NCBI RefSeq assembly: GCF_006546835.1
Contig: NZ_VICB01000009.1
Coordinates: 674 to 35,810, forward strand
Length of the DNA stretch: 35,137 nt
Direction: 5' to 3'
Source: Actinomyces johnsonii
Lineage (GTDB): Bacteria > Actinomycetota > Actinomycetes > Actinomycetales > Actinomycetaceae
Below, one piece after another: positions 7,867-14,792 of this stretch. The translations under genes were made by a program, and so were the position numbers. How positions within the stretch are numbered: the first letter of the stretch is position 1; each line of letters starts with the position of its first letter. The notes beneath the pieces were generated by a model. It was not told the origin of the DNA. It made no database searches and saw only the letters and a program-made list of their open reading frames with translations.

Positions 7867-8056
7867 ATAGGAAGAAGACCACGATCATCAACATCGCGGC
7901 CTCGCTGACCTCGACGCCCATTTCATCTTCCCGGTGGACAAGGAGGCCTACTCCTTCGACATCGGGACACTGACCCTCAAGGGGAAGATCCGCTCCGGAT
8001 CGGCCAAGGTGGATCACACCACCGAGACGGGCCAGGAGATCTTCACCGTCACGTAG
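7867..8056 (+). pseudogene. Decayed gene remnant
   Basis: No intact gene fits 7690-8269. One plus-strand frame reads (K)KTTIINIAASL at about 7873-7908, like the start of an exported or membrane protein. A second frame then reads DLDAHFIFPVDKEAYSFD and continues with GTLTLKGKIRSG up to a TAG at 8054-8056. The two pieces are joined by a frame change and, to judge by their content, an internal deletion. The start codon position reads ATAGG rather than ATGAGG. A GGAAAGG sequence lies upstream. The second piece has protein-like composition, but I do not recognise the family. Confidence 0.35.
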
Positions 8057-8199
8057 GAGGGGATGAGCAAAGAGGGAGGAGACACAGAAGAACACAGAAA
8101 CTCGGGAGACATCATCCATGACGTCGGGCGGCGGCCGGCAAAGGCTGCCTGAAGGGCCGATCGCCGCCTGAAGGGCCGGAACCCGACCGGCCAGTCCCC

Positions 8200-8252
8200 A
8201 ACGGGGGAGACGGTGCATGCTTCAACGGAGCAAGCCTGCCGTCTCCCCCGTT
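8200..8252 (-). terminator. Hairpin terminator of the GH16 gene
   Basis: A perfect 14-bp inverted repeat (arms 8200-8213 and 8239-8252, loop 25 nt) lies just beyond the stop codon of the minus-strand gene at 8270. It has no clear T-run. Just upstream, at about 8145-8175, GCCTGAAGGGCCG occurs twice as a short direct repeat. Confidence 0.6.
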
Positions 8253-8269
8253 CCCGGCTCCCGTAATGC

Positions 8270-9328
8270 TCAGTTCTTGGTGTAGTGAGCCACGTAGTCG
8301 ATCTGGATGTCGGAGACTGCCGGGGTGAGCGGGCCGGGGACACCGCCGTCGACGGTCTCGTACTGGTTCGCGCTGCCGTTGGGATCCATCGCCCCGGTCT
8401 GAACCCCGAACCACATCCGTTTGTTGGTGATGTCCTCCCCGACATTCTCCCGGGTGACACGCCCCCACTCCTGGCCGTCGAAGGTGAAGGCGATGTAGCC
8501 GTCCTCCACGATGGCACCGTAGGTGTGCCAGCCGTTCATATCCGGGTTGTCGAAGACCCGCTGTTCCTGCTTGTGCTTATCCGGGTCGGGTTCGCCCCAG
8601 TGGTAGGTGCCCGACACCTGTGGTCCATTGACGCGCCCCTCAGCAAAATCGATCTCCGGCGGCCAGACCTCGTCCTCCGGCCACAGCAGCATCGCGTAGC
8701 CGATTCCCTTGGCCCGGGGGAACTTGGCGCGCACCTCCCACCGACCACGCGAGGTGGCGAAGGCGTCTGCGCTCGAGGCACCGCCCGCGCTCCACTGTCC
8801 GTTCTGGTACTGGGTACGGATCACCAGCGCACCGTTCTCAACGAAGGAGTTCTTCTGCGACATCACCCCCATGGCACCGTGACCTACAGCAGGATCACCC
8901 CAGCCGTAGTGCCCCCATTTTGTGTCCTCGAAGGAGGCGTCGAAGCCCTCGAAGTAGTCGACATTCCAGCCGTTGATCTCTGCCTCGGAGCGCCCCCGAC
9001 CCGAGCCTTCGGAGGGTTGCGAGGGCGAGGCGGATCCAGCGTCAGATGGCGATCCAGAGGCGGACGGCTCGCCCGACGGGGCGGCAGTGGTCGGCTGCTC
9101 CACGCTCGACGATGAGGGCGCCGGCGCGGAGGCATCACCGGCGGGCGTCACCGAGGCCGCAGCACTGGCGGGACCGTTCGGGGAGGCCTGCTCAGTGCCG
9201 GCAGCGGTCGAGTGTGCGGAGGTCGTGCCCGGGGCGGCGCCCTGGGGGTGGGTCGGCAGGCAGGCGGTGGCCGTCGCAGCGGCCAGCCCTGCGATCATGA
9301 GGAGTCGGATTGATCGAGCGGGCTTCAC
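8270..9328 (-). CDS. GH16-family glycosidase (beta-1,3/1,4-glucanase-like) lipoprotein
   Basis: 352 residues from a GTG at 9328, with AAGGAG (9335-9340) six bases upstream. The signal peptide ends in TATAC (Cys23), a plausible though imperfect lipobox. A Ser/Ala/Pro/Thr-rich linker runs to about residue 115. The remaining roughly 235 residues resemble a GH16 beta-jelly-roll: FATSRGRWEVRAKFP, then LLWPEDEVWPPEIDFAEG, then GWHTYGAIVEDGYIAF. The catalytic ExDxxE motif is intact (Glu225, Asp227, Glu230). GH16 enzymes retain configuration and act on laminarin, lichenan, agar or related beta-glucans. Fungal or plaque beta-glucan is plausible but not shown. The promoter region carries a TetR-type palindrome, suggesting induction. 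It appears monocistronic, with its own terminator. Confidence 0.88.
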   Translation of the reverse strand: MKPARSIRLLMIAGLAAATATACLPTHPQGAAPGTTSAHSTAAGTEQASPNGPASAAASVTPAGDASAPAPSSSSVEQPTTAAPSGEPSASGSPSDAGSASPSQPSEGSGRGRSEAEINGWNVDYFEGFDASFEDTKWGHYGWGDPAVGHGAMGVMSQKNSFVENGALVIRTQYQNGQWSAGGASSADAFATSRGRWEVRAKFPRAKGIGYAMLLWPEDEVWPPEIDFAEGRVNGPQVSGTYHWGEPDPDKHKQEQRVFDNPDMNGWHTYGAIVEDGYIAFTFDGQEWGRVTRENVGEDITNKRMWFGVQTGAMDPNGSANQYETVDGGVPGPLTPAVSDIQIDYVAHYTKN

Positions 9329-9352
9329 GGTCGTCTCCTTTCGGTCGTGAAG
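9323..9352 (-). promoter_or_regulatory. Inverted repeat enclosing the GH16 ribosome-binding site
   Basis: CTTCACG (9323-9329) and CGTGAAG (9346-9352) are perfect inverted 7-mers. In the transcript the second arm includes the GTG start codon and the loop holds the AAGGAG site. Pairing could limit translation initiation, but only 7 bp pair, so this is suggestive. Confidence 0.3.
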
Positions 9353-9355
9353 ATC

Positions 9356-9385
9356 ACGCTAACCGGTCGGTTGTGAGATGAACAA
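9356..9385 (-). promoter_or_regulatory. Promoter with operator-like palindrome for the GH16 gene
   Basis: A weak minus-strand -35 TTGTTC (9380-9385) and -10 TAGCGT (9356-9361) have an 18-bp spacer. That spacer is largely filled by the perfect palindrome AACCGGTCGGTT (9361-9372). A palindrome between -35 and -10 is the usual place for a TetR-family operator. No regulator gene is next to it. Confidence 0.45.
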
Positions 9386-9425
9386 CTCCTGAACGCCTCC
9401 CGCCGACGGTCCGCACCGCCCGCCC

Positions 9426-9812
9426 CTATGGACGAATGATTGAGCTGTCGCCGCTGACATAGGCGATAGCAAGCCGGTGCATCTGGGCCAACTCACCGAC
9501 GGTTCTCACGAGCGCATCGGCGTGCGACCAGCCAACTCCTATGTAGATAAAGTCCGCGCCGATGACGTAGTCACCGACCGGCAGCCCCTCGGCCTCTCTC
9601 GCGTCGAGCTCCTCATCCATCAGAGCGTAGGGTCCGTTGAGCGGGGGGAAGGTGCGGATGAGGTCGCGGTAGAAGGATTTGATCGGCCGTGTGGAGTGTT
9701 CGGTGGTGTCGTAGTCGTGTGGCTCCTCCCACTGGGAGACTTGCTTCCACCACTGGGGGAAGTCCGCGTCCGTGACCGTCTCCGGCTCGAAAACCAGGAT
9801 GTCGTAGCTCAT
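9426..9812 (-). CDS. Hypothetical protein, 128 residues
   Basis: Soluble acidic protein beginning MSYDILVFEPETV, with WWKQVSQWEEPHDYD, FPPLNGPYA and a C-terminal half containing DYVIGADFIYIGVGWS. There is no signal peptide or membrane segment. The start at 9812 has no strong ribosome-binding site. The composition (many Trp, Tyr and Asp; a small compact protein that appears alone) resembles small orphan immunity-type proteins of polymorphic toxin systems. I cannot name the family, and no toxin gene is adjacent. It sits between the GH16 gene and nrdG on the same strand, with gaps of about 97 and 72 bp. Confidence 0.7.
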   Translation of the reverse strand: MSYDILVFEPETVTDADFPQWWKQVSQWEEPHDYDTTEHSTRPIKSFYRDLIRTFPPLNGPYALMDEELDAREAEGLPVGDYVIGADFIYIGVGWSHADALVRTVGELAQMHRLAIAYVSGDSSIIRP

Positions 9813-9884
9813 GGCCCGAGGCTAGGAGCGGGCCCGAGCCCCCAACCATGGAGACGGCTCCCCACAGCACCCGCCCTACGCCGA

Positions 9885-10679
9885 CTACGCGGGGCGATAG
9901 GTGAAGCGTTCCCAGCCCAGAGCCTCGATCCGCTCGGCCATGCGCTCGCACGTCCCGTCCCAGCCGGGCGCCACGACGTCGAACTCACCGGTCGTCCCCT
10001 CCGAACGGGCCTGCTGGAGGGCGTAGACCCGCGCCCCCGCGGCATGCACCCGCCGGGCGACCTCGACGGCGTCGTTGGCCGTCACGTCCCCGGGCACGAC
10101 GGTGGTGCGCACCTCGAACTCCGGTCCGCCGCGACCGGCCGCTTCGACGAGCACCTCCAGGCTCTCCCAGGCCTTCGCGGCCGCGTTCGCCCGACCGACC
10201 ACCTGCCCGTAGTGCTCGGGCAGGGCCTTGACGTCCAGCCCCACCCAGTCGATGAGCCCGGCCTCGATCATGTCGCGCAGCCGCCGCGGGTAGGGCCCGG
10301 CCGTGTGCAGCCCCACTTGGAAGCCCATGTCGATGACCTCGCGGGCGGCGTCGGCCAGAGCATCCTGGCGCAGCGCCTCACCGCCGGTGAGGACGACGCC
10401 GTCGAGCAGCCCCCTCCGGCGGCGCAGCAGGGCGCGCACCTCCTCCCACGCCACTTGGCCGGGCGTGCGGGCGGGGATGAGGGCCTGGTTGTGGCAGTAG
10501 AAGCAGTTCCAGGGGCAACCCTGCAGAAAGACGGTCGCGGTCAGGTGGTCGGGCCAGTCGACCGTGCTCATCGGGACAAGCCCGGCGATCACCAGATCGT
10601 CGGCCGGACGGTGGTCGGGGCTCTCCCCCGCCGTCGGAACGGGCAAGGAGGCCTGCGAGCTTCTCGGCAGGGAGTTCAC
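9885..10679 (-). CDS. nrdG: Anaerobic ribonucleoside-triphosphate reductase activating protein
   Basis: 264 residues from the GTG at 10679, chosen because AGGAG (10685-10689) lies five bases upstream; an upstream GTG at 10694 lacks one. It is a radical-SAM enzyme with the 4Fe-4S motif CPWNCFYC (CxxxCxxC) near residue 55 and the SAM-contact motif TGGEAL. It resembles the NrdG type that uses AdoMet to generate the glycyl radical on NrdD. At 264 residues it is longer than E. coli NrdG (about 154) and matches the longer NrdG forms with a more complete TIM barrel. It follows nrdD on the same strand after 94 bp containing a large hairpin, and is likely co-transcribed under NrdR control. Confidence 0.93.
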   Translation of the reverse strand: MNSLPRSSQASLPVPTAGESPDHRPADDLVIAGLVPMSTVDWPDHLTATVFLQGCPWNCFYCHNQALIPARTPGQVAWEEVRALLRRRRGLLDGVVLTGGEALRQDALADAAREVIDMGFQVGLHTAGPYPRRLRDMIEAGLIDWVGLDVKALPEHYGQVVGRANAAAKAWESLEVLVEAAGRGGPEFEVRTTVVPGDVTANDAVEVARRVHAAGARVYALQQARSEGTTGEFDVVAPGWDGTCERMAERIEALGWERFTYRPA

Positions 10680-10716
10680 GACGGCTCCTCTCACGTCTTG
10701 TCGTTATGGCACCGGG

Positions 10717-10758
10717 CCGCTGGGTGCCGTCGCCGGATCATCCGACGGCGCCCAGCGG
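10717..10758 (-). promoter_or_regulatory. Large hairpin between nrdD and nrdG
   Basis: A 16-bp stem (arms 10717-10732 and 10743-10758, one G-U pair, 10-nt loop) lies in the 94-bp gap after the nrdD stop. No T-run follows on the minus strand. It may be a partial terminator or a stability/processing element that sets a lower level of nrdG than nrdD. Confidence 0.5.
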
Positions 10759-10773
10759 TCTCGGCAGGTCCTT

Positions 10774-12759
10774 TCAGGCGCTGACCGCACTCAGGCGCGA
10801 TACGGCCGGGCCGTGGCCGCCGGCGGCGGCCTCGGTGAACATTTGCCGCTCCATGTACTCGCCCTTCTTGCCGATGTTGAAGGAGCGCACGGGGCGGAAG
10901 TAGCCCATGACGCGGGTCCACACCTCGCACTCGACTGGCTCAGCCTCCGGGTGGAGCTCGGCGCACTTGTCACAGGTGAGGTGCTCGCCGGCCAGGTATC
11001 CGTGGACGGGGCAGATGGAGAAGGTCGGCGTGATGGTGATGTAGGGCGTGCGGAAGGCGGTCAGGGACCGGCGTACGAGCTCCTTGCAGGCGGCGGCCGA
11101 GGAGATCCGCTCGTTCATGTACAGGTGCAGGACGGTGCCACCGGTGTACTTGGTCTGGAGTTCCTCCTGCATCTCCTGGGCCTCGAAGGGGTCGTCGGTG
11201 TAACCCACGGGGACCTGGGAGGAGTTCGTGTAGTAGGGGTTGGCCTCCGTACCGGCCTGGAGGATGCCGGGGTAGCGCTTGCGGTCCTCCTTGGCGAAGC
11301 GGTAGGTGGTGCCCTCGGCCGGCGTGGCCTCCAGGTTGTAGAGGTGGCCGGTGGCCTCCTGGAACTCGACCATTCTGTCCCGCACGTGGTCCAGGAGGCG
11401 CACGCACATGGCGTGACCGCGCGGATCGGTCAAGTCGTAGGCGTCGTGGGTGAAGTTGCGGACCATTTCGTTCATGCCGTTGACGCCCAGGGTGGAGAAG
11501 TGGTTGTCCAGGGTGCCTAGGTAGCGCTTGGTGAAGGGAAACAGGCCGGCGTCGATGTGGTGCTGGATGACGGTGCGCTTGAGCTCGAGGGTGTCGCGGC
11601 CGATCTCGAGCAGCTCGTCGAGCCGAGCGGTCAGGGCGGCCTCGTCATCGGCGTAGAGGTAGCCGAGCCGGGCCATGTTGATGGTGACGACGCCGACCGA
11701 CCCGGTCTGCTCGGCCGAGCCGAACAGGCCGTTGCCGCGCTTGAGCAGCTCGCGCAGGTCGAGCTGGAGGCGGCAGCACATGGAGCGGATCATGCCGGGG
11801 TCGAGCTCGGAGTTGATGAAGTTCTGGAAGTAGGGCAGGCCGTACTTCGCGGTCATGGTGAACAGGAGCTCGGTGTTGGGGGCGTCCCAGTCGAAGTCAC
11901 GGGTGATGTTGTAGGTGGGGATGGGGAAAGTGAAGACGCGGCCCTCGGCGTCGCCCTCGGTCATGACCTCCATGAAAGCGCGGTTGATGAGGTCCATCTC
12001 CGCCTGGAGGTCGCCGTAGGAGAAGTCGCAGACGTCATCGCCGATGAGGGGGTACTCGTCGGCGAGGTCCGCGGGGCAGGTCCAGTCGAAGGTGAGGTTG
12101 GTGAAGGGCGTCTGAGTACCCCAGCGTGAGGGAACGTTGAGGTTGAAGATGAGCTCCTGCATGCACTGCTTGATCTGGTCATAGGTCATGTCGTCCAGGC
12201 GGACGAAGGGTGCCATGTAGGTGTCGAAGGAGGAGAAGGCCTGGGCGCCGGCCCATTCGTTCTGGAGAGTCCCCAGGAAGTTGACGATCTGCCCGACAGC
12301 GGAGGAGAAGTGCTTGGCGGGGCCGGCGGCGATGGCGCCGGGGACGCCGTTGAAGCCCTGTTGGAGGAGGTCCTTGAGGGACCAGCCGGCGCAGTAGCCG
12401 GCGAACATGTCCAGGTCGTGGATGTGGAGATCCGCGTTGCGGTGGGCCTGGCCGGCGACCGCCGGGTAGACCTGGCTGAGCCAGTAGTTGGCAACGACCT
12501 TGCCGGAGGTGTTGAGCATCATCCCGCCCAGCGAGTAGCCCTGGTTGGCGTTGGCGTTGACGCGCCAGTCGGAGCGGTCCAGGTACTCGGTGATGGTGGC
12601 GATGGCGTCCACGGTGGGGCGCTCGCCGCGGGCGACGGCCGAGTCGGCCGAGCCGCGGGCCACGAGACTCGGGTCGGTGGTGGCGTCGGGCGTGGCGGCC
12701 GGCGGCTGCGCCGAGCCGTCAGCTGCGGGGGTGGTGGAGGCAAGGTTCTTCTCGAGCAC
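10774..12759 (-). CDS. nrdD: Anaerobic ribonucleoside-triphosphate reductase (class III)
   Basis: 661 residues from the GTG at 12759, which has GGAGAG five bases upstream. The open frame extends 54 codons further, but that part looks non-coding. A Ser/Ala/Thr/Pro-rich start of about 45 residues leads directly into the catalytic barrel (VDAIATITEYLDRSDWRVN and onward). The roughly 90-residue ATP-cone of E. coli NrdD is absent. The C-terminal zinc-type site reads CPVHGYLAGEHLTCDKC, and the glycyl-radical motif RVMGY places the radical at Gly619, followed by FNIGKKGEY. It makes dNTPs without oxygen, with formate as reductant in known class III enzymes, and needs NrdG for activation. The upstream region has two NrdR boxes. 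Confidence 0.95.
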   Translation of the reverse strand: MLEKNLASTTPAADGSAQPPAATPDATTDPSLVARGSADSAVARGERPTVDAIATITEYLDRSDWRVNANANQGYSLGGMMLNTSGKVVANYWLSQVYPAVAGQAHRNADLHIHDLDMFAGYCAGWSLKDLLQQGFNGVPGAIAAGPAKHFSSAVGQIVNFLGTLQNEWAGAQAFSSFDTYMAPFVRLDDMTYDQIKQCMQELIFNLNVPSRWGTQTPFTNLTFDWTCPADLADEYPLIGDDVCDFSYGDLQAEMDLINRAFMEVMTEGDAEGRVFTFPIPTYNITRDFDWDAPNTELLFTMTAKYGLPYFQNFINSELDPGMIRSMCCRLQLDLRELLKRGNGLFGSAEQTGSVGVVTINMARLGYLYADDEAALTARLDELLEIGRDTLELKRTVIQHHIDAGLFPFTKRYLGTLDNHFSTLGVNGMNEMVRNFTHDAYDLTDPRGHAMCVRLLDHVRDRMVEFQEATGHLYNLEATPAEGTTYRFAKEDRKRYPGILQAGTEANPYYTNSSQVPVGYTDDPFEAQEMQEELQTKYTGGTVLHLYMNERISSAAACKELVRRSLTAFRTPYITITPTFSICPVHGYLAGEHLTCDKCAELHPEAEPVECEVWTRVMGYFRPVRSFNIGKKGEYMERQMFTEAAAGGHGPAVSRLSAVSA

Positions 12760-12917
12760 GGGTCTCTCCGATGGTCCTTCTCGTTCCTGTTCACGGCCTT
12801 GTCGAGCGTCGATGAGGCCGGTCCTTCTGGGTGCCGTCAGTGACTGAGCACTGCCTGTTGGGGGCCAACCGGTCAGCGGCACCGGTGCCGACCATACTCC
12901 CAAATCACATCGATGAG

Positions 12918-12965
12918 ACACATCATCTTGTGTCTTAATTGTATATCAACCACAACATCTTGCGA
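12918..12965 (-). promoter_or_regulatory. Two NrdR boxes upstream of nrdD
   Basis: Box 1 (12918-12933) is ACACATCATCTTGTGT and box 2 (12950-12965) is CCACAACATCTTGCGA. Both fit the ACACwATATATwGTGT-type NrdR consensus, box 1 with perfect outer half-sites. Their starts are 32 bp apart, the three-turn spacing of tandem NrdR boxes. The A/T-rich bases between them hold a possible minus-strand -10 (TACAAT). The leader to the nrdD start is about 150 nt and contains further small hairpins. Confidence 0.7.
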
Positions 12966-13084
12966 TAGAGGTGAGGACTTTTGTCCTGATAGGTGACGCC
13001 TTCCCGCGCGATCTCGCGGATGCCGTCGAAGCTGGAACGCGAGCCGGCAGGACCGCCCGGAGAGCACATATGAGGCCCAGATCA

Positions 13085-13117
13085 CTCCCGCCCGGCGTGT
13101 TGGGACGAGGGCGGGAG
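13085..13117. terminator. Hairpin in the nrdD upstream gap
   Basis: A perfect 9-bp stem, CTCCCGCCC (13085-13093) with GGGCGGGAG (13109-13117), has a 15-nt loop. It could end transcripts coming from the DUF559 gene before nrdD. No T-run is present. The rest of 12966-13248 shows no gene. Confidence 0.35.
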
Positions 13118-13248
13118 CGCAACCCTCAACCCTGCGCGCGATCGCTCTCTGCACGATCCACTTGCCCCAGCATCATTGCCGCCGGCCGCCTGCTATCCCC
13201 CGACGAAGAGGCATCACCAGAGCTGTGGAGACCCTCCGAGGGAGGTTC

Positions 13249-13411
13249 GTGTCCAAATCGGAGCCAAAGGAGCCCAACCACCTTTCACTGAGCCACGCGA
13301 ACCGCGGAATCATGCGGTTTTGTCAAACGCACTCAGCGCCTGCAACCACCTTTGTCACCGATTTGGACACTCCCCAGCACTCCACGGCCTTCAGCACATC
13401 CGGAACGACCT
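13249..13411. repeat. 163-bp repeat, copy 1, containing a 122-bp inverted-repeat element
   Basis: The sequence from 13249 to 13411 recurs at 14390-14552 with scattered substitutions. Its first 122 bp (13249-13370) are bounded by 22-bp inverted arms beginning GTGTCCAAATCGG and matching at 20 of 22 positions. Inside is a second small hairpin (ACCGC...GCGGT). The right arm and the remainder encode the last roughly 27 residues of the DUF559 protein; the left arm lies beyond its stop codon. No transposase is present. Confidence 0.8.
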
Positions 13412-14216
13412 GATGCGTGTAGACATCCTTCCTCGTGAAGCGCAGTGGCAGGAAGCCACGGGCAACAAGCCGGCGGTCGCGCCATCGGTCGAGGCCGAAC
13501 TGGTACTCGTCGCTGTGGTAGGTGTAGCCGTCCAGCTCCACGACCACCCATCCCTCGACCACCAGGTCCACCTCGCCGACGCCCTCGATCTCCACCCCGT
13601 CCTCGAAGCTCAGTCCTGCAGCCTCGAGGTCCATTCGCGCCAGCGTCTCCAACGGAGAACGGGACCGATCGCTGGCACGATCGAGCCGTGCGAGCGCACG
13701 GGCCGAACCGGGGCCGCGAAGCAGGTCGCGAACTTGCCCGACAGTGACGCGCTCATCGTGAAGTGCTGCGTCAAGAGCGATGAGCGGAGACTCGTCCTGA
13801 ACGTGGCAGCGCAGAAAACGAGCCAGCGCCTCAGGAAGTGGCTGCACCGGGTAAGAGGTTGGCGATAACCGAGTCCGATGTCGGTCTGCATGGAGCACCT
13901 CCCGCCCAACAACCGAGAATCGCCTACCTGTCGCGACCAGAAGATGAACCTGATTGGCCCCTTGGACCACCGGCAGACCGTAGTAGCGCATGGCGGCCTG
14001 ACAGGAGAGAAGCCCACCGTGGATGCGCGCCAGGACAACGGCGCGCTCAGCACCTGGGATACCGACAACACCATGCTCGTGGGCAATGAGCTCACCGGCT
14101 CTCACAAGAGAGGCGATATGACGGCGCTGGGTGCGAGACAGGTCAAGGTCCCGAACGCGCACCGCGCCGTAGCAGCCACGAACAACGGCGAGCAGGTCTG
14201 TGTCCACAGTGTTCAT
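13323..14216 (-). CDS. AbiEi-like/DUF559 (restriction-endonuclease-fold) protein
   Basis: 297 residues from the ATG at 14216 (MNTVDTDLL); an ATG at 14225 and an upstream start at 14252 are alternatives, and none has a clear ribosome-binding site. The N-terminal half resembles the winged-helix domain of AbiEi-type type IV antitoxin proteins (SRTQRRHIASLVRAGELIA, then a GLLSCQAAMRYYGLP core). The C-terminal half looks like DUF559, a Vsr-like PD-(D/E)xK fold: SPLETLARMDLEAAG, GEVDLVVEGWVVVELDG, and YHSDEYQFGLDRWRDRRL. Such fusions are common and multicopy in Actinobacteria, and no role has been demonstrated that I can name. No AbiEii-like toxin gene is adjacent. Its 3' end lies in a repeat that is duplicated downstream of the next gap. 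Confidence 0.8.
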   Translation of the reverse strand: MNTVDTDLLAVVRGCYGAVRVRDLDLSRTQRRHIASLVRAGELIAHEHGVVGIPGAERAVVLARIHGGLLSCQAAMRYYGLPVVQGANQVHLLVATGRRFSVVGREVLHADRHRTRLSPTSYPVQPLPEALARFLRCHVQDESPLIALDAALHDERVTVGQVRDLLRGPGSARALARLDRASDRSRSPLETLARMDLEAAGLSFEDGVEIEGVGEVDLVVEGWVVVELDGYTYHSDEYQFGLDRWRDRRLVARGFLPLRFTRKDVYTHQVVPDVLKAVECWGVSKSVTKVVAGAECV

Positions 14217-14389
14217 GGGGCCCATTGCCGCCCGCCTGCGGAGTGGGCACAACCCGACTCCGGCGCCCTGTGGACAACTGGCACATCCGTCAGCCTGTGG
14301 CCTCCAGAACCCATCGAAGTATCACCGATGTCCTGACACAGAACTGTCACCCATGTCCAGAGACATCACGCCCTGGTAGCCCGAGCATT

Positions 14390-14552
14390 GTGTCCAAATC
14401 GGAGACAAAGGAGCCCAACCACCTTTCACTGAGCCACGCGAACCGCGGAATCATGCGGCTTTGTCAAGCGCACTCAGCGCCAGCAACCACCTTTGTCACC
14501 GATTTGGACACTCCCCACCACTCCAAGGCCCTCTGCACGTCCGGAACCGCAT
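14390..14552. repeat. 163-bp repeat, copy 2, with the same 122-bp inverted-repeat element
   Basis: The inverted arms are 14390-14411 and 14490-14511, matching at 21 of 22 positions, which is better than in copy 1. It is the same 122-bp length and the same orientation as copy 1. It retains the codons for a DUF559-type C-terminus (see the remnant at 14464-14550) but has no gene body attached. Confidence 0.8.
14464..14550 (-). pseudogene. 3' remnant of a second AbiEi/DUF559-type gene
   Basis: The minus strand reads VPDVQRALEWWGVSKSVTK and ends VVAGAECA plus stop, matching VPDVLKAVECWGVSKSVTK and VVAGAECV in the intact gene. Upstream of this (14551-14790) the frame has no resemblance to the family. 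The fragment is either the leftover of a deleted paralogue or a copy of the repeat that carried the coding tail with it. Confidence 0.6.
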
Positions 14553-14792
14553 GGGAGGTCGCATTCGCCGGCGTCACTACTGCCACACTCACCCAGATCA
14601 GGACGGGACGCTCTATGTTGCACCGCCGACCCGCCCTGCTCGAGGACCGACATTCTTTTGTCGGGCTGGCCCGACATGGGCTCACCGGCTGGCTGGATCG
14701 TCCCGGCGAGAGCGCCAGGACAGCCTGGGTTCATGCGCACCGCAACTTCTCCAGTCCCCAGTCCCCAGCCGCCATCACAGCAGGTCAGGCCC

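Noticed and set aside
7769..8218. 149-codon minus-strand open frame in the gap after the small membrane protein
   Set aside because: It has no ribosome-binding site or recognisable domain, and the plus-strand fragments in the same place look more protein-like.
12770..12900. Possible cobalamin riboswitch in the nrdD leader
   Set aside because: Several small hairpins are present, but no B12-box-like sequence was found.
12760..12921. 54-codon N-terminal extension of NrdD
   Set aside because: It runs through the leader up to the NrdR box and has no ribosome-binding site. The GTG at 12759 has GGAGAG upstream.
14493..14792. N-terminal extension of the serine hydrolase upstream of 14793
   Set aside because: It overlaps the duplicated repeat and lacks protein-like composition. 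A signal peptide begins exactly at the 14793 ATG.
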